A DNA stretch of 64,000 bases from Salvelinus alpinus (GCF_045679555.1 NC_092091.1:74649580-74713579), one strand, 5' to 3'; positions 11,077 through 23,483 are shown, numbered from the stretch's first letter. The notes: generated by a model from the letters alone, not told the origin. Numbers and translations: made by a program.

Positions 11077-11975
11077 GAAATCATGTGACTTTTCCACTAC
11101 GATGGCTGGTTTCTACAGGAGGAGGAGGATATGGTGTATAAACGGTCATTTTATCTTTAAGAGTCTGTTCTTTGAGCCCTAGTCTTTCTCCACCTCCTAA
11201 CGGTAGCAATTGTGGGGGTCTAATGGTGACAGGGGCAGGAAGTTGTTCCCATGCTCATGTAACCGATGTGAAATGGCTAGCTAGTTAGCGGTGGTGCGCA
11301 CTAATAGTGTTTCAATCGGTGACGTCGCTCGCTCTGAGACCTGAAGTAGTTATTCCCCTTGTTCTGCAGGGGCCGCAGCTTTTGTGGCGTGATGGGTAAT
11401 GATGCTTTGAGAACCTTAAATGCTTCTATATATAATTGTGTGACTGATTTCCAATAGATTGTCTCCATGATTGTGTCTAATAATGTCTACAAGAATAACT
11501 CACCTCTCTAAATATTAAAAGTTGTGTGTTCTTTAATCTTGCTGGGAATACAGCAAGCACATACCCACCCATAATCTACACAGAACAAATGTAAGGGGAC
11601 TGTCATAGTCACTAGGCACTAGAAAACAGCTAGTCTACAACATGGGGACTTTTTGAAGAAGTGATAGCATGGTTTGGATCGATTCCATTTAAATTCCAGT
11701 CAAATTAGAAAGTAATCCAAATTCCAATTCCATTCCATTTTCCTTACTGAAAACCATAGATTTTTTAAATTTGAATTGGAATTTACGTGTAGTTCCTGAT
11801 TTTAAATGGAATTGAAATGGAATTGACCGTAACCTTGACTGATTTAGAATAAAGTGCCCTGAAAATTCTTCCCAGTTTTTTTAGCCATTGTTTTAACTGT
11901 CAATCTCAGAAAAAAAGTGAAATACTATATCCTTAACTGCTTCCTTTCCGTGTTATCCTCTAACTAGTACAGGGT
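11077..11975. other. GIMAP-upstream-like DNA with a salmonid interspersed repeat
   Basis: Positions about 11258-11400 (GATGTGAAATGGCTAGCTAG, then CAATCGGTGACGTCGCTCGC) look like a common salmonid interspersed repeat with a tRNA-like style. Positions about 11600-11890 match the reverse of 20030-20600 (TAGTCACTAGGCACTAGAAA, ACAGC). No gene is seen. Confidence 0.4.
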
Positions 11976-11984
11976 ATATAAAGG
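11976..11984 (+). promoter_or_regulatory. TATA box of the orphan GIMAP first exon
   Basis: TATATAAAG sits 97 bp upstream of the ATG at 12081. The spacing is close to that of the TATA boxes and start codons of the intact GIMAPs (113 bp in both). Confidence 0.5.
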
Positions 11985-12080
11985 CACTCTCATACAGCAC
12001 GAGTAATAAAATAGCTAATATTGACAAATAAACTTGAATAAAGCTGAGCACCTGTTAGATATACACTTCATAGCCTAAAC

Positions 12081-12105
12081 ATGAGCAGCAAAGACGCTCT
12101 CCCCC
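12081..12105 (+). pseudogene. Orphan GIMAP first coding exon
   Basis: ATG AGC AGC AAA GAC GCT CTC CCC C is followed by GTAAAT. This exon has exactly the same coding length (25 nt), phase (1) and start (M-S/N-S-K-D) as exon 1 of the two intact GIMAPs (16987-16963 and 38712-38736). A TATA box precedes it. No GIMAP exon 2 in the plus direction follows; a TTAA element starts at 12182 and then the minus-strand GIMAP comes from the other side. It is thus an exon stranded by rearrangement. A splice to something outside the window cannot be excluded. Confidence 0.6.
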
Positions 12106-12181
12106 GTAAATAACCTGAAATGAGCCTATACATCACTGGACTATCTACACTGATCTCTTGGAGAAAGACATCTTCAGTTAA

Positions 12182-14042
12182 AACCTGTTGAGGACAGAGA
12201 GTGCTGTTTTCACTTTGGGGGAAAATCGTGCCCAATTTAAACGGCCTCATACTCAATTATTGCTCGTACAATATGCATATTATTATTACTATTGGATAGA
12301 AAACACTCTCTAGTTTCTAAAACCGTTTGAATTATATCTGTGAGTAAAACAGAACTCCTTTTGCAGCAAACTTCCTGATAGGAAGTGGAAAATCTGAAAT
12401 CGATGCTCTGTTCTAGGGCCTGCCTATAAATGTCCTTGATATTTATTAGAATACATGCACTTCATACGTCTTCCACTTTTCATACGACACAGATGTCGAC
12501 AGGCAGTTAGAGAAGAAATGGAGTGTATAACCTGATCTGGGGTCGAATAAAAGCTCTCGGCATGACGTGTCACCAGTTTTCTGTTTTCAGGAGAGCGCTT
12601 GAAGGGACCTGGTTTTGCCTTCTGATAAGCTTTCGTTATAGATGACTAATATCTCCGGCTTTGATTTTATTTGATACATGTGACAATATCATCGTAAAGT
12701 ATGTTTTTTCAATATAGTTTTATTAGATTATTGAAATTTTTTCGGGACGTTAGGCGTGTTGTTTTATGTGCTTTTGTTCAGGAAGGAGAGCTTAGCGCCA
12801 CTTTGCTAGCTTTCCGTGCTAATTGACTGGAGAAGAGGACATTCTAAATCCAAACAACGATTGTTCCCGACAAAGGACCCTTGTACAACATTCTGATGAA
12901 AGATCATCAGAAGTAGGACCCATTTTATGATGCTATTTCATATATCTGTCGAACATGTGAAATAGTCGTTTGCGCCCAGATTTTTGGGTACTCTCTCGCT
13001 ATACCTAAGATGGATGTCGTAATGAAGTTATTTTTAGAATTCTAACACAGCGATTGCATTAAGAACTAGTGAATCTATCATTTCCTATACAACATGTATT
13101 TTTTAGTAACGTTTATGTATAGTTATTTGGTCAGAATAGTTGAGTGCCATAAAAATATCCGCACATTCTGGGAAAAAGTTGCTACGTTAGCACAATGTAT
13201 AACCACTGATTTCAGCTATAAATATGCACATTTTCGAACAAAACATAAGTGTATGTATAACCTGATGTTATAGGACTGTCATCTGATGAAGCTTATCAAG
13301 GTTAGTCAAAAATTATATATATTTTGCTGGTTTATTCGCTATCCCTAACGTGCCTATTGCTATCGCTAACGTGCCTTGATGAATGAATGCGGTAGTGTGG
13401 TAGGCTATTGTAGTAAGCTAATATAATGCTATATTGTGTTTTCGCTGTAAAACACTTAAAAAATCGGAAATATTGGCTGGATTCACAAGATGTTTGTCTT
13501 TAATTTGCTATACACCATCGATTTTTCAGAAATGTTTTATGATGAGTATTTAGGTATTTGACGTTGGTGTCTGTAATTACTCTGGCTGCTTCGGTCCTAT
13601 TTGTGACGGTAGCTGTGATGGTAGCTGCAATGTAAACCTGATTTATACCTCAAATATGCACATTTTTCAAACAAAACATAGATTTATTGTATAACATGTC
13701 ATAAGACTGTCATCTGATGAAGTTGTTTATTGGTTAGTTTGGTTGGTTCTTGGTTAGTTAGGTTGGCTTTGTGCATGCTACCTGTGCTGTGAAAAATGTC
13801 TGTCCTTTTTTGTATTTGGTGGTGAGCTAACATAAATATATGTGTTGTTTTCGCTGTAAAACATTTTAAAAATCGGACATGTTGGCTGGATTCACAAGAT
13901 GTTTATCTTTCATATGCTGCATTGGACTTGTTAATGTGTGAAAGTTAAATATTTCTAAAAAATATATTTTGAATTTCGCACCCTGCACTTGAAGTGGCTG
14001 TTGTCATATTGTGCCCGGCTTCGGGCTTGCAGCCCAAAGAAG
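12182..14042. mobile_element. 1.86-kb TTAA-flanked, piggyBac-like non-autonomous element
   Basis: TTAA is present at 12178-12181 and 14043-14046. The inverted right end reads CTTCTTTGGGCTGCAAGCCC. The element has no transposase. Its right half contains two similar blocks (CATCTGATGAAG... and TTGGCTGGATTCACAAGATG at 13470 and 13880), an internal duplication also present in the 20645 copy. The corresponding site in arm A' is an uninterrupted TTAA (41252-41255), while the left flank differs completely from A', so the insertion coincides with the edge of the duplicated arm. Confidence 0.65.
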
Positions 14043-14479
14043 TTAAAACATATTTTATTTATAATGCCATTGCATGAATGTTACCCTGAAATCACGTATG
14101 TAGCTAATTACCAGCTTTAATAAACTGTCATGATGATTATTTGTGTTATTTTAAGAAAATGTCCTCATTGAATATAAATGAAAACATTGAATGTAATCTA
14201 TTGTAGCTGGCATTTGTCTAAATTCTCATTACATAATGTTTACTATTGACATAAATGGAAACAATCACAGACACAGCAGAGCCAGGTTAAATGTCATAAA
14301 GCTTTATGTAAGCTATAGAATATACATCTATAGAAGTCAATGGGTCCACAGTTACAGACTATAACATTAGAATGGCAACAGAGTACACTGTATGTAGATG
14401 CATTCAATGCAATGCAATACAATTGTAATTACAATTACATTCAATGTGACTAAGCTTGGTACTCTCAAACAGCATTGTT

Positions 14480-16987
14480 TCAGATGTTCATTATACACTG
14501 CAAGAACCTGCTTATTGCTTCCACCGCTGTTTCCACCACATCACCAACTCCATTAAAAAAATCTATAAAGCCATTAGCTCCTTCAGCTTTCTCTCTTGCC
14601 TCCCTTTCATGTCTTTCCCTCACCTCCTTTATTTCTTTATCTTTAGCCTCTTTTTCCAGTTTCAGTTTCTCCAGTTCCACCTCCCTGAGTCTCTGCTCTT
14701 CCTTCTCTCTCTGGATTCTCTTCTTCTCCTCTTTAATCGCTTTCTCCTGAGCCTCTTGTTCCATTTTCTTCAGTTGCTCCTCATGTCTGCGTTTCTGCTC
14801 TTTGTTCTCTCTCAGGATCCTCTCATTCTCCTCTTTAAGCTCTTTCTCCCGAGCCTCTTGTTTCATTTTTTCTTTCTTCAGTTTCTCCTCCTCTCTGCGT
14901 ATCTTCTCTTCTTCCTCTCTCATGATCCTGTTCTTCTCCTCTTCAATCGCTCTCTCAGCCTTCTGGAACGTCTCAGTGGTGTAATGGCGTCCTCCATTCA
15001 TCTCCACCATCTTGTTTATTTTCTCAAGCAGCTCAGTGACCTGGGAGGGATTCTTATCTTTGTTTTTAAAGACATGATATCCCCCATTGCATTGAGAAAC
15101 TAAACTGTTCAGATCTGGATTTTCACCCAGGAAGTATTCAATTGTTACAGCATCATCATCAAGAAGGTCTCCATGTGTGAAGAGAACCATGGTGTATTTG
15201 GATGCTTCATCACCAAATAGTTTCTGGATCATCTCCACAGTTTTCTGCTCCTCTTCAGTGAATCTTCCCAGCTTGAGCACAACCAGGAACACATGGGGAC
15301 CAGGAGAAGAGATAGAGATGCATTTAGCGATCTTTCTCAGTCCCTCCTCATTGGACAATGTAGTATCAAACAACCCTGGGGTGTCAATAACAGCTACACT
15401 TTGCTCACCCACCTTCCTTTTTGTCTTTTTACAGTCTTTTGTCAGAGAAATGGAGGAAAACTTTGATTCGAAAGCTTTTGTCCCCACAATGGTGTTTCCT
15501 GCTGCACTTTTCCCAGCTCCAGTCTTCCCCACCAGAACAATCCGGACCTCCTCCTTTTGTGTCTGCGGTTGGAGTCCTGTTGGATTAAATGAACACCAAT
15601 GTTTCATTTTAAACTTCATGTACCACATGTTAGCACATTTTCAGGAACGGCTACATTTCTAAGATTCACACTTCCTGACACAAAGCAGTACTTCATGGTC
15701 TGCACAAAATAATCTGTGAGCATCGCCTGTACAGATGTAGGATCTTCATTTGAGCCAGTTTGTTACAGCAGGAAAATAGTCCTGAGGCAACAGGAAATGT
15801 AAATTATGGTGTGGATTTTAATTAATGGATATTTTTGTAGGGATTGATATTTTTCATCAGGGTAAATCAAGTCTGAACTTTCAACGTGGAAATTACTAAC
15901 TTTAGAAGCCTTTTTTAAACTCAAATACGCAACACGTTTCAATTTCCTGCTAAGAAGTGTCAGAGCTGCTAGGAGTACTGGGTGGAGGAGTCAAGCGCAG
16001 AGAGCAGGGTTTCAAGAAAGTGGATTTATTTTCCAGTTGACAGGGAAAAATGATCATGCCCTAAACACACGGGCGCATGAAAAGTCGAGTCCAAAAACTC
16101 CGGACTAAACTGTTCAGAAAAAAAATTAAAATCCACATAACAATCCAACACCAAATACCAGAGAAACAAGCCCGCACAAAAGCCATCGGGCTACCTGCCC
16201 TTAAATAGCCTACCCACCAAACGAAACTCAAAACAGGCGCACCCAATCAGCCCAAACTAACAGAAACAAAAAGAAAAGAATCGATGGAAGCTAGTAGGCC
16301 GGTGACGACGACCGCCGAGCGCCGCCCGAACAGGAAGAGGCACCATCTTCGGCGGGATTCGTAACAAGCAGGAAAAACTTCAGCAACAAAAGAGTGATCA
16401 AACTAAGATCCTTTTGACTACTATCAAATACCAACAAAACTCTTAATGTTACTTTTATAATTTAAAGGCCACAGTACAAAAATAAATGTCTAATCCAAGT
16501 TTTCCTTTTTAGAATCATTACATCAAGTGAGAAAGAGAACAAAAGAGAGAGAGAGAGCGAGAGAGAGAAGTGCTCTTGAACAGTGATGTACAATCAGTGC
16601 ATAGTCTACTAGCATTAATGCAAAATTATGTAATATGAATGTAAAAAAAAAATACAAAATATAACTAGAATCTCTAGTCCCAAATAAAGTATTAATAAAA
16701 CATCTGTTTCAACTAAAAAAATTATAATAAAATGAGTTACTGCACTAACTTGTATATTACAATGTAACTAATACTGATAACTATTTGTGTCAACTTGACA
16801 AAAAAATAAAAGCAGTGGGGTGAGATAAAAATAATGCTCCCCATCATTATATTTCTAGAGCACATGAAGTTTAAAGGAAAAATTACATAGAAAAAAACAG
16901 CATCAATACTATTCCAAGTAATTCACTTGAGTTCCTATCGCTGTACACTAAAGGCTACTCACCAGAATTAGAATCTTTGCTGTTCAT
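14480..16987 (-). CDS. GIMAP-family GTPase (AIG1 domain plus coiled coil), arm A
   Basis: Two coding exons give 373 aa: exon 1 16987-16963 (MNSKDSNS, phase 1, donor GTGAGT) and exon 2 15576-14480 (acceptor after CATTTAATCCAACAG). Residues 25-32 are the P-loop GKTGAGKS, 73-76 the G3 motif DTPG, 142-146 THGDL in the G4 position, and QCNGGYHVF about 170-178 the G5 region. From about 215 to 350 lies a highly charged coiled coil (EEEEKIRREEEKLKKEKMKQ). GIMAPs are immune-cell GTP-binding proteins that form scaffolds on intracellular membranes; function here is inferred from family. The tail (FLQCIMNI) differs from the A' copy. An upstream ATG in the intron (MWYMKFK) gives a longer open frame but bypasses a good acceptor, so the spliced start is preferred. 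The intron holds an LTR-like insertion. Which numbered GIMAP it is cannot be told. Confidence 0.85.
15958..16366. mobile_element. LTR-like insertion in the GIMAP intron, arm A only
   Basis: In A' the intron reads TTTCCTGCTTAGCAGG without interruption (39345-39360 region). In A the same sequence is split after CCTGCTAAG by 409 bp starting TGTCAGAGC and ending TTCGTAACA. TG and CA ends suggest a solo LTR, but the flanking duplication is not clean. It has a GC-rich end (GACGACGACCGCCGAGCGCC). Confidence 0.55.
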
Positions 16988-17099
16988 GTTTGGAGTGAAG
17001 ATATATCAGTCTCAAGCACTGTGAGAGTAGTAGTAGCAGTGTCTATACTCCTGTAAGGATACTAAAGAGATACAGTGTGAGAGTGGGTCAGCCTACTTG

Positions 17100-17106
17100 T
17101 TTTATA
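17100..17106 (-). promoter_or_regulatory. TATA box of the arm A GIMAP
   Basis: Read on the minus strand this is TATAAAA, 113 bp upstream of the ATG at 16987. The same motif and spacing are at 38593-38599 in A'. The intervening 5' UTR is well conserved between the arms. Confidence 0.65.
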
Positions 17107-18130
17107 CAGAATCTCTCATGTGCCCACCCCCTGACACACCAATAGGCTTTCTCTTTGCTGTCAAACAATTACTGAAATCCTTTCTCACGAGTTATGACTG
17201 AAATACAATACACCATGTTGTGCCTGGTGTAAACATTGGATAACCTCTCACATATAACGATTCAGTCAAGCCAAATCAATACAACTTTGAATGTGAGTGA
17301 ATGAATGATTTTCTTCTACCGTCCTGTGTGCTGTGCTGCAGGTCAGTGTGTGTGTGTGTGTTTGACACAAGATAACTCATGTTTGTCCCATGATGTCCAT
17401 TTTGAGTAAATTTTTTACACCATTGATACGAATTGCTGGACTCTTGACTTCATAGGGCTGCTTGTTCCTTTCTTGTTGAGGCTGACTGACTGTGTCTGAA
17501 ATGGCACCTTATTCCCTATATAGTGCATTACTTTTGACAAGAGCCCTATAATAATAGTTCTAATGACAATACTGATAATAACACCTTTATTTTTAAATAC
17601 ATTTTCCTACACTTCAAAATGCAAAGCACAAAGCAAAGAATAACAAAATGAAAGATCAGTAGGTCTAAATATATGCCACTAGTAGTGTACTGAAACTACA
17701 GCAGCATAGTCTGAATTGGCTGCTTCCTCTAAGTCACGTGGTTGAATAGAACATGTGTCTTTGCATTACAACTTCCTGCCCCCTGACACAACGTTTGTGT
17801 TGACTCATACTAGACCTAACTCTAAGCCACTAGTAGTATAATGAAACTACAGCAGCATGGTCTGAAGTCACGTGGTTTTATAGAAAATGCATCAGGACTC
17901 AGGATAAGACCCAGACGCAGACAGTTCGAATCACATATCTTTATTTACAAAACAGGGGACAGGCAAACGAAAGATCAAGGGCTTGCAGAGGTCAGTAATC
18001 CTGGGCAGATTTAGTAAGGTACAGAACGGCAGGCAGGCTCAGGACAGGCAGAAATCACTAAGAAATAATAACAGAACCCCCCCCCCCCCCAAAAAGTGCC
18101 ATTATTTTAGGCTACAATGACAGTAGAATA
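17107..18130. other. GIMAP upstream region, no gene
   Basis: This matches the reverse of 37550-38590. It contains a short TG run (17342-17360, much longer as CA in A'), and a C run at about 18078-18090. No coding region is seen. Regulatory sites other than the TATA box cannot be named with confidence. Confidence 0.5.
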
Positions 18131-19680
18131 TACAGTACCAGTCAAATGTTGGACACACCTACTAATTCAAGGGTCTTTCTTTATGATTACTGTTTTCTAC
18201 ATTGTAGAATAGTAGTGAACACTGTCACACCCTGATCTTTCACCTGTCTTTGTGTATTTCTCCACCCCCCTCCAGGTGTTGCCCATCTTCCCCATTATCC
18301 CCAGCGTATTCATCCCGGTGTTCTATGTTTGGCTGTTTGCCAGTTCGTTTTGATTGTCAATCCTACCAGCATTTCTTCCCTACCCTAAGACCTGTCTTTT
18401 GCCTACACCTGTTTGAATAATACACTTTTGTTACTTCGACACTGTCTGCATCTGGGTCTTACCTTTAACGTGATAGCTATGAAATAACACATATGGAACC
18501 ACGTCGTAACCAAAAAAGTGTTAATGAATTAAAAATATATTTTTGATTCTTCAAAGTAGCAACCCTTTGCCTTGATGACAGCTTTGCACACTCTTGTCAT
18601 TCTCTCAACCAGCTTCACCTGGCATGCTTTTCCAACAGTCTTAAATTAGTTCCCATATATGCTGAGCACTTCTTAGCTGCTTTTCCTTCACTCTGCGGTC
18701 CAACTCATCCCAAACTATCTCATTTGGGTTGAGTTTGGGTGATTGTGGAGGCCAAGTCATCTGATGCAACACTCCATCACTCTCCTTATTGGTCAAATAG
18801 CCCTTACTCAGCCTGGAGGTTTGTTTTGGGTCATTGTCCTGTTGAAAAACAAATGATAGATCCACTTAGCGCAAACCAGATGGGATGGCGTATCGCTGCA
18901 GAATTCTGTGGTAGCTATACTGGTTAAGTGTGACTTAAATTCTAAATAAATCACAGACAGTGTCACCAGCAAAGCACCCCCTCACCATCACACCTCCTCC
19001 TCCATGCTTCACAGTGGGAACCACACTTGCAGAGATCATCCGTTAAATTACTCTGCGTCTCACAAAGATAATCCTCAAATTTGGACACATCGGACCAAAG
19101 GACAGATATCCACTTGTCTAATGTCCATTGTTCGTGTTTCTTGGCCCAAGCAAGTCTCTTCTTATTATTGGTGTCCTTTTAATGGTTTCTCTGCAGCAAT
19201 TCAACCATGAAGGCCTGACTCACGCAGTCTCCTCTGAACAGTTGATGTTGAGATGTGTCTGTTACTTGAACTCTGTGAAGCATTTATTTGGGCTGCATTT
19301 TCTGAGGCTGGTATCTCTAATGAACTTATCCTCTGCAGCAGAGGTAACTCTGGGTCTTCCTTTCCTGTGGCGGTCCCCATGAGAGCCAGTTTCATCATAG
19401 CGCTTGATCATTTTTGCGAATTCACTTGAAGAAACGAAAAAGTTATTGAAATTGTCTTTCTTGACTGACCTTCATGTCTTAAAGTAATGATGGACTGTCG
19501 TTTCTCTGCTTATTTGAGATGTTCTTGCCATAATATGGACTTGGTCTTTTATCAAATAGGGATATCTTCTGTATACCACCCGTACCTTGTCACAACACCA
19601 CTGACTGGCTCAAACGTATTAAGAAGGATAGAAATTCCACAAATTAACGTTTTAACAAGGCACACCTGTTAATTTGAACA
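18131..19680 (-). mobile_element. Tc1-like transposon, decayed, with internal insertion
   Basis: The left terminal repeat is at 18131 (ACAGTACCAGTCAAATGTTG, then ACACACCTACTAATTCAAGG). A foreign 260-bp block (18215-18475) sits just inside it. Then the minus strand encodes transposase remains: QQDNDPKQTSRLSKGYLTNK and WPPQSPKLNPNEIVWDELDR near 18865-18641, and the N-terminal part toward 19500 in other frames. D and D/E-region residues are visible but stops and frameshifts separate them. The right terminal repeat is not seen. The copy in A' is at 35450-37551. Confidence 0.75.
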
Positions 19681-20644
19681 GAGACAATGTATGACAAAAC
19701 ATCCCAGAAGTGAGAAGTGATGCATTGCAACAGATTTAGCTAACATCTAATTTACATTTGCAATCTTCCTGTCAACATGCCTTATGGTAACCACAATCCA
19801 TCTCTCATATCTCATGACTTGTCTCTACAGTAAGATAACCATATAGATGTCTTTCTCCAAGTGTTCAGTGTAAATAATCCAGTGAGGTTCTATCCAGCAA
19901 AATACGGTCTATTGTCCAATGTTCCCTTTGTAAACCTTATATCTACATCTCCCTATACCCTGTACTAGATAGATGATAGCATTGAATGTATGCAGTTAAG
20001 GATATAGTTATTTGCTTTTTTATTTCAGAACTGGGTTAAACAATAGGTAGGTATTTTCAGTGACCCTTTATTTTATAGTGCCATGAAATATCTCTGAAGT
20101 TAATAGTAATGGTTTGTGTTTATATATTTCATCTCCATTCATCATGCTTCAGAGGCAGAAATAGGAGCTGTGTCTGCAACTTTAAATTCATTTTACAGTA
20201 GCACATAGCTTATGTCACCTGACAGACAGAAATAAACATTTCACTTTCACCTTTACTCAGGGGGAAATAAATGATGCGCTGTCAAATGTGCGAAACCCAG
20301 ACCTTTATGTTCATCCTCTAAGTACTGATGACAGACATTTCCAAGGATTCTATCCTGTAAATTGTGAGAGGAATTATGAGTTAATGTGTAGTGTTCTCTG
20401 TCTTGGCTGAAGAGCTTGGCTACCCTGACGTGTTCCAGTTAAAATGTATTTTGGCCCCTTTCCAGGCTGATAGGAAAGGCAAGGCCCACTTTCACTCTCT
20501 TAATCGCTATCAGATTTTCAATATTCCACCTAGGTTTTTTTCAGCTGTTTTCTAGTGGCCTCTAGTGGCTATGATAGTTAAATTTGTTCCGTGTAGATTG
20601 TGTGTATGAAGGGATCACTGCTGCTACCTCCCCATAAAACTTAT
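19681..20644. other. Upstream flank, no gene
   Basis: Positions 19740-20034 match the reverse of 35083-35370 (A/A'). Positions 20030-20600 partly match the reverse of 11600-11890. No reading frame is supported. Confidence 0.4.
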
Positions 20645-22452
20645 TGTCAATAGGGGGGCGCTGTTTTCACTTTGGAAAAATTCGTGCCCAATTTAAATGG
20701 CCTCGTACTCTATTCTAGACAATATGCATATTATTATTACTATTGGATAGAAAACACTCTCAAGTTTCTAAAACTGTTTGAATTATATCTGTGAGTAAAA
20801 CAGAACTCATTTGGCAGCAAACTTCCAGACAGGAAGTGAAAATTCTGAAAATGGGGCTCTGTGTCAGGGCATGCCTATTCAACTGGCTTATATTTATCGA
20901 TATACATGCACTTCATACGCCTTCCACTAGATGTCAACAGGCAGTGGAAGGTGGAATGGGGTGTCTGGCTTGATCTGAGGTCGAACAAGAGCTTTTGGAG
21001 TGGCAGGTCAGCCATTTTGTCAGTTTTCCAAGGCGCAAGAAGGACCTCGACATTGCCTTCTGAAAAGCGTTCGGTTTACACGGCGAATATCTCCGGCTCT
21101 GATTTTATTTGATACATATTAGAAAAACATCATAAAGTAGGTTTTTTCAAACGAGATTCATCAGTTTATTCAACGTTTATTGGGACTTTTGGAGTTTTCC
21201 GTTCTTTGCGCCAAGAGAGGGTGGGAATGTTAGTAACATTGGCTAGCATTGTGGCGCTAATTCGACAGAAGAAATGGACATTCTAAAACCAAACAACAAT
21301 TTATTCTGGACCAAGGACTCCTTGACAGCATTCTGATGGAAGCTCAACAAAAGTAAGAAAACATTTATGATGTTATTTCGTATTTCTGTGTAAAATGTAG
21401 AGTCATATTTTCCGCACTTTTTGTGGGCTCTGTCTCGCTATAACGTAAGCTGTTTGTTATGGTAAAGTTAATTTTAAAAATCTAAAACGGCAATTGCATT
21501 AAGAACTAGTGTATCTTTCATTTGCTGTCCAACATGTATTTTTTTGTAAAGTTTATGATGAGTTCTTTGATTAGATTAGGTGACTGTCCAAAATATCTCC
21601 GGAGATTCTGGTGAATCGATGCTACATATTCACAATGTATAACCACGGTTTGCAGCTCAAAACATGCACATTTTCGAACAAAACATAAGTGTATTGTATA
21701 ACCTGATGTTATAGAACTGTCATCTGATGAAGTTGGTCAAGGTTAGTGATTCATTTTATATCTTTTGCTGTTTTTTTGCGATCGCTACCTTTTGCTGCTG
21801 ATAAATGCGGTTGTGTGTTTGGCTATTGTGGTAAGCTAAAATATTGCTATATTGTGTTTTCGCTGTAAAACACTTAAAAAATCTGAAATATTGGCTGGAT
21901 TCACAAGATGTTTATCTTTCATTTGCTGTACACCGTGTATTTTTCATAAATGTTTTATGATGAGTATTTAGGTATTTCACGCTGCTCTCTGTAATTATTC
22001 TGGCTGCTTCAGTGCTATTTGTGATTGTAGCTGCAATGTAAAACTATGATTTTATACCTCAAAAATGCACATTTTTCGAACTAAACCTAAATGTATTGTG
22101 TAACATGTTATAAGACTGTCATCTGATGAAGTTGTTTCTTGGTTAGTGACTAATTATATCTATATTTTGACGGTTTTTTGAAAGCTACCTATGCGGTGGA
22201 TAAATAGCGTTGTGTGTTTGGCAATTGTGGTGAGCTAACATAAATATATATTGTGTTTTCGCTGTAAAATATTTTAAAAATCATCGGACATGTTGGCTGG
22301 ATTCACAAGATGTTTATCTTTCATTTGCTGTATAGGACTTGTTAATGTGTGGAAGTTAAATATTTCTAAAAAATATTTTTTTAATTTCGCGCTCTGCGAA
22401 GGCAGCGGAATGTTGTGGGTGTTCCGCTAGCGGAACCCCGGGGCGAGAAAGG
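20645..22452. mobile_element. 1.8-kb TTAA-family element between arms A and B
   Basis: It is homologous to 12182-14042 over its length (GCGCTGTTTTCACTTTGG, AATATGCATATTATTATTAC, two CACAAGATGTTTATCTTTCA blocks). The right end is GGGGCGAGAAAGG then TTAA at 22453-22456, with a perfect palindrome GTTCCGCTAGCGGAAC close to that end. The left end is eroded. No transposase is present. Confidence 0.6.
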
Positions 22453-22456
22453 TTAA

Positions 22457-22869
22457 TAAACTGCCATGATGATTGTGTTATTTAAAGAACATGTCCTCAT
22501 TGAATAATAATAAAACCTTTGAATGTAATATATTTTATTTGGCATTTGTCTTAAATTATCATTACATAGTGCTTACTGTAGACATAAATAGAAACAATCA
22601 CAGACACAGCAATACCAGGTTAAACTGCATAGAGCTTTAAGTAAGTTATAGAATGTAGAGGCAGTATATCTACAGAAGTCAATGGATCCACAGTTACAGA
22701 CCATAACATAAGAATGATGACGTCATAAGCTAAATCATACAATTTAATTCAACGTAATTCGATGTAATTCAATTCATTTCAATACAACTAAACTGCAGCA
22801 ACTTACTCGTCCCAGAACAGAACTGGGGTGACACTGCAACTGTTCGTCCAATTACACCTCCTGCTGCAT
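22457..22869. other. GIMAP 3' flank homologue
   Basis: TAATAAACTGCCATGATGAT onward matches the sequence downstream of the intact GIMAPs (reverse strand, compare 14117-14480). It indicates that the short minus-strand gene at 24002-24596 derives from a GIMAP gene with its 3' region. The B' counterpart is cut off by the element at 63308. Confidence 0.5.
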
Positions 22870-22877
22870 GATATACG

Positions 22878-23475
22878 CAGTGGTGGAAGAAGTACCCAAT
22901 TGTCATACTTGAGTAAAAGTTAAGATACCTTAATAGAAAATGACCCAAGTAAAAGTAAAAGTCACCAAGTAAAATACTACTTCACTAAAAGTCTACAAGT
23001 ATTTGGTTTAAAATATACTTAAGTATCAAAAAGTAAATGTAAATCCTAAAATATAGATAAGTATCAAAATTAAAAGTATAAATCATTTCACATTCTGTAT
23101 ATTAAGGAAACCAGGCATAATTTTCTTGTTTTTTTATCTACAGATAGCCAAGGGCACACTTCAGACATAATTTACAGACGAAGCATGTGTGTTTAGTGAG
23201 TCTGCCAGATCAGAGGCAGTAGGGATGACCAGGGATTTTCTGTTGATAAGTGCGAGAATTAGACAATTTTCCTATCCTTCTAAGCATTCAAAATATAACA
23301 AGTACTTTTGGGTGTCATAAAAATGTATGGAGTAAAAACGACAATATTTTCATAAGGAATGTTGTGAAGTAAAAGTAAAAGTTGTTACAAATATGAATAG
23401 TAAAGTAATGTACAGATACCCCAAAATGTAAAGAAGTACTTTAAAGTATTTTTACTTAAGTACTTTACACCACTG
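22878..23475. mobile_element. hAT-like non-autonomous element (MITE)
   Basis: The ends are CAGTGGTG and CACCACTG, with an 8-bp duplication GATATACG on both sides (22870-22877 and 23476-23483). The terminal regions are rich in AAGTACTT/TACTTAAGTA motifs. An 8-bp duplication and CAGTGGTG termini fit hAT elements. It has no coding capacity. Confidence 0.85.
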
Positions 23476-23483
23476 GATATACG

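Larger units (their letters stand above)
14047..20034. repeat. Inverted duplication arm A (partner A' 35083-41255)
   Basis: Read in reverse, this arm matches 35083-41255 in order: GIMAP 3' flank, exon 2, intron, exon 1, TATA region, Tc1 element. Differences include an LTR-like insertion in the intron here (15958-16366), a solo LTR and about 0.6 kb of other sequence found only in A', and different lengths of the CA and C runs. GIMAP proteins differ at roughly 26 residues before the C-terminal tail, so A/A' is older than B/B'. Confidence 0.85.

Noticed and set aside
14456-15103. Leucine/phenylalanine-rich membrane-like ORF of 215 aa (also 40200-40904 minus)
   Set aside because: It is the antisense reading of the GIMAP coiled coil, where GAG/AAG codons read as CTC/CTT.
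15577-15628. Unspliced GIMAP start (MWYMKFK...) giving a longer single-exon protein
   Set aside because: A good splice acceptor lies at 15577, and a matching phase-1 exon 1 with TATA box exists upstream in both copies; the residues before it are intron sequence.
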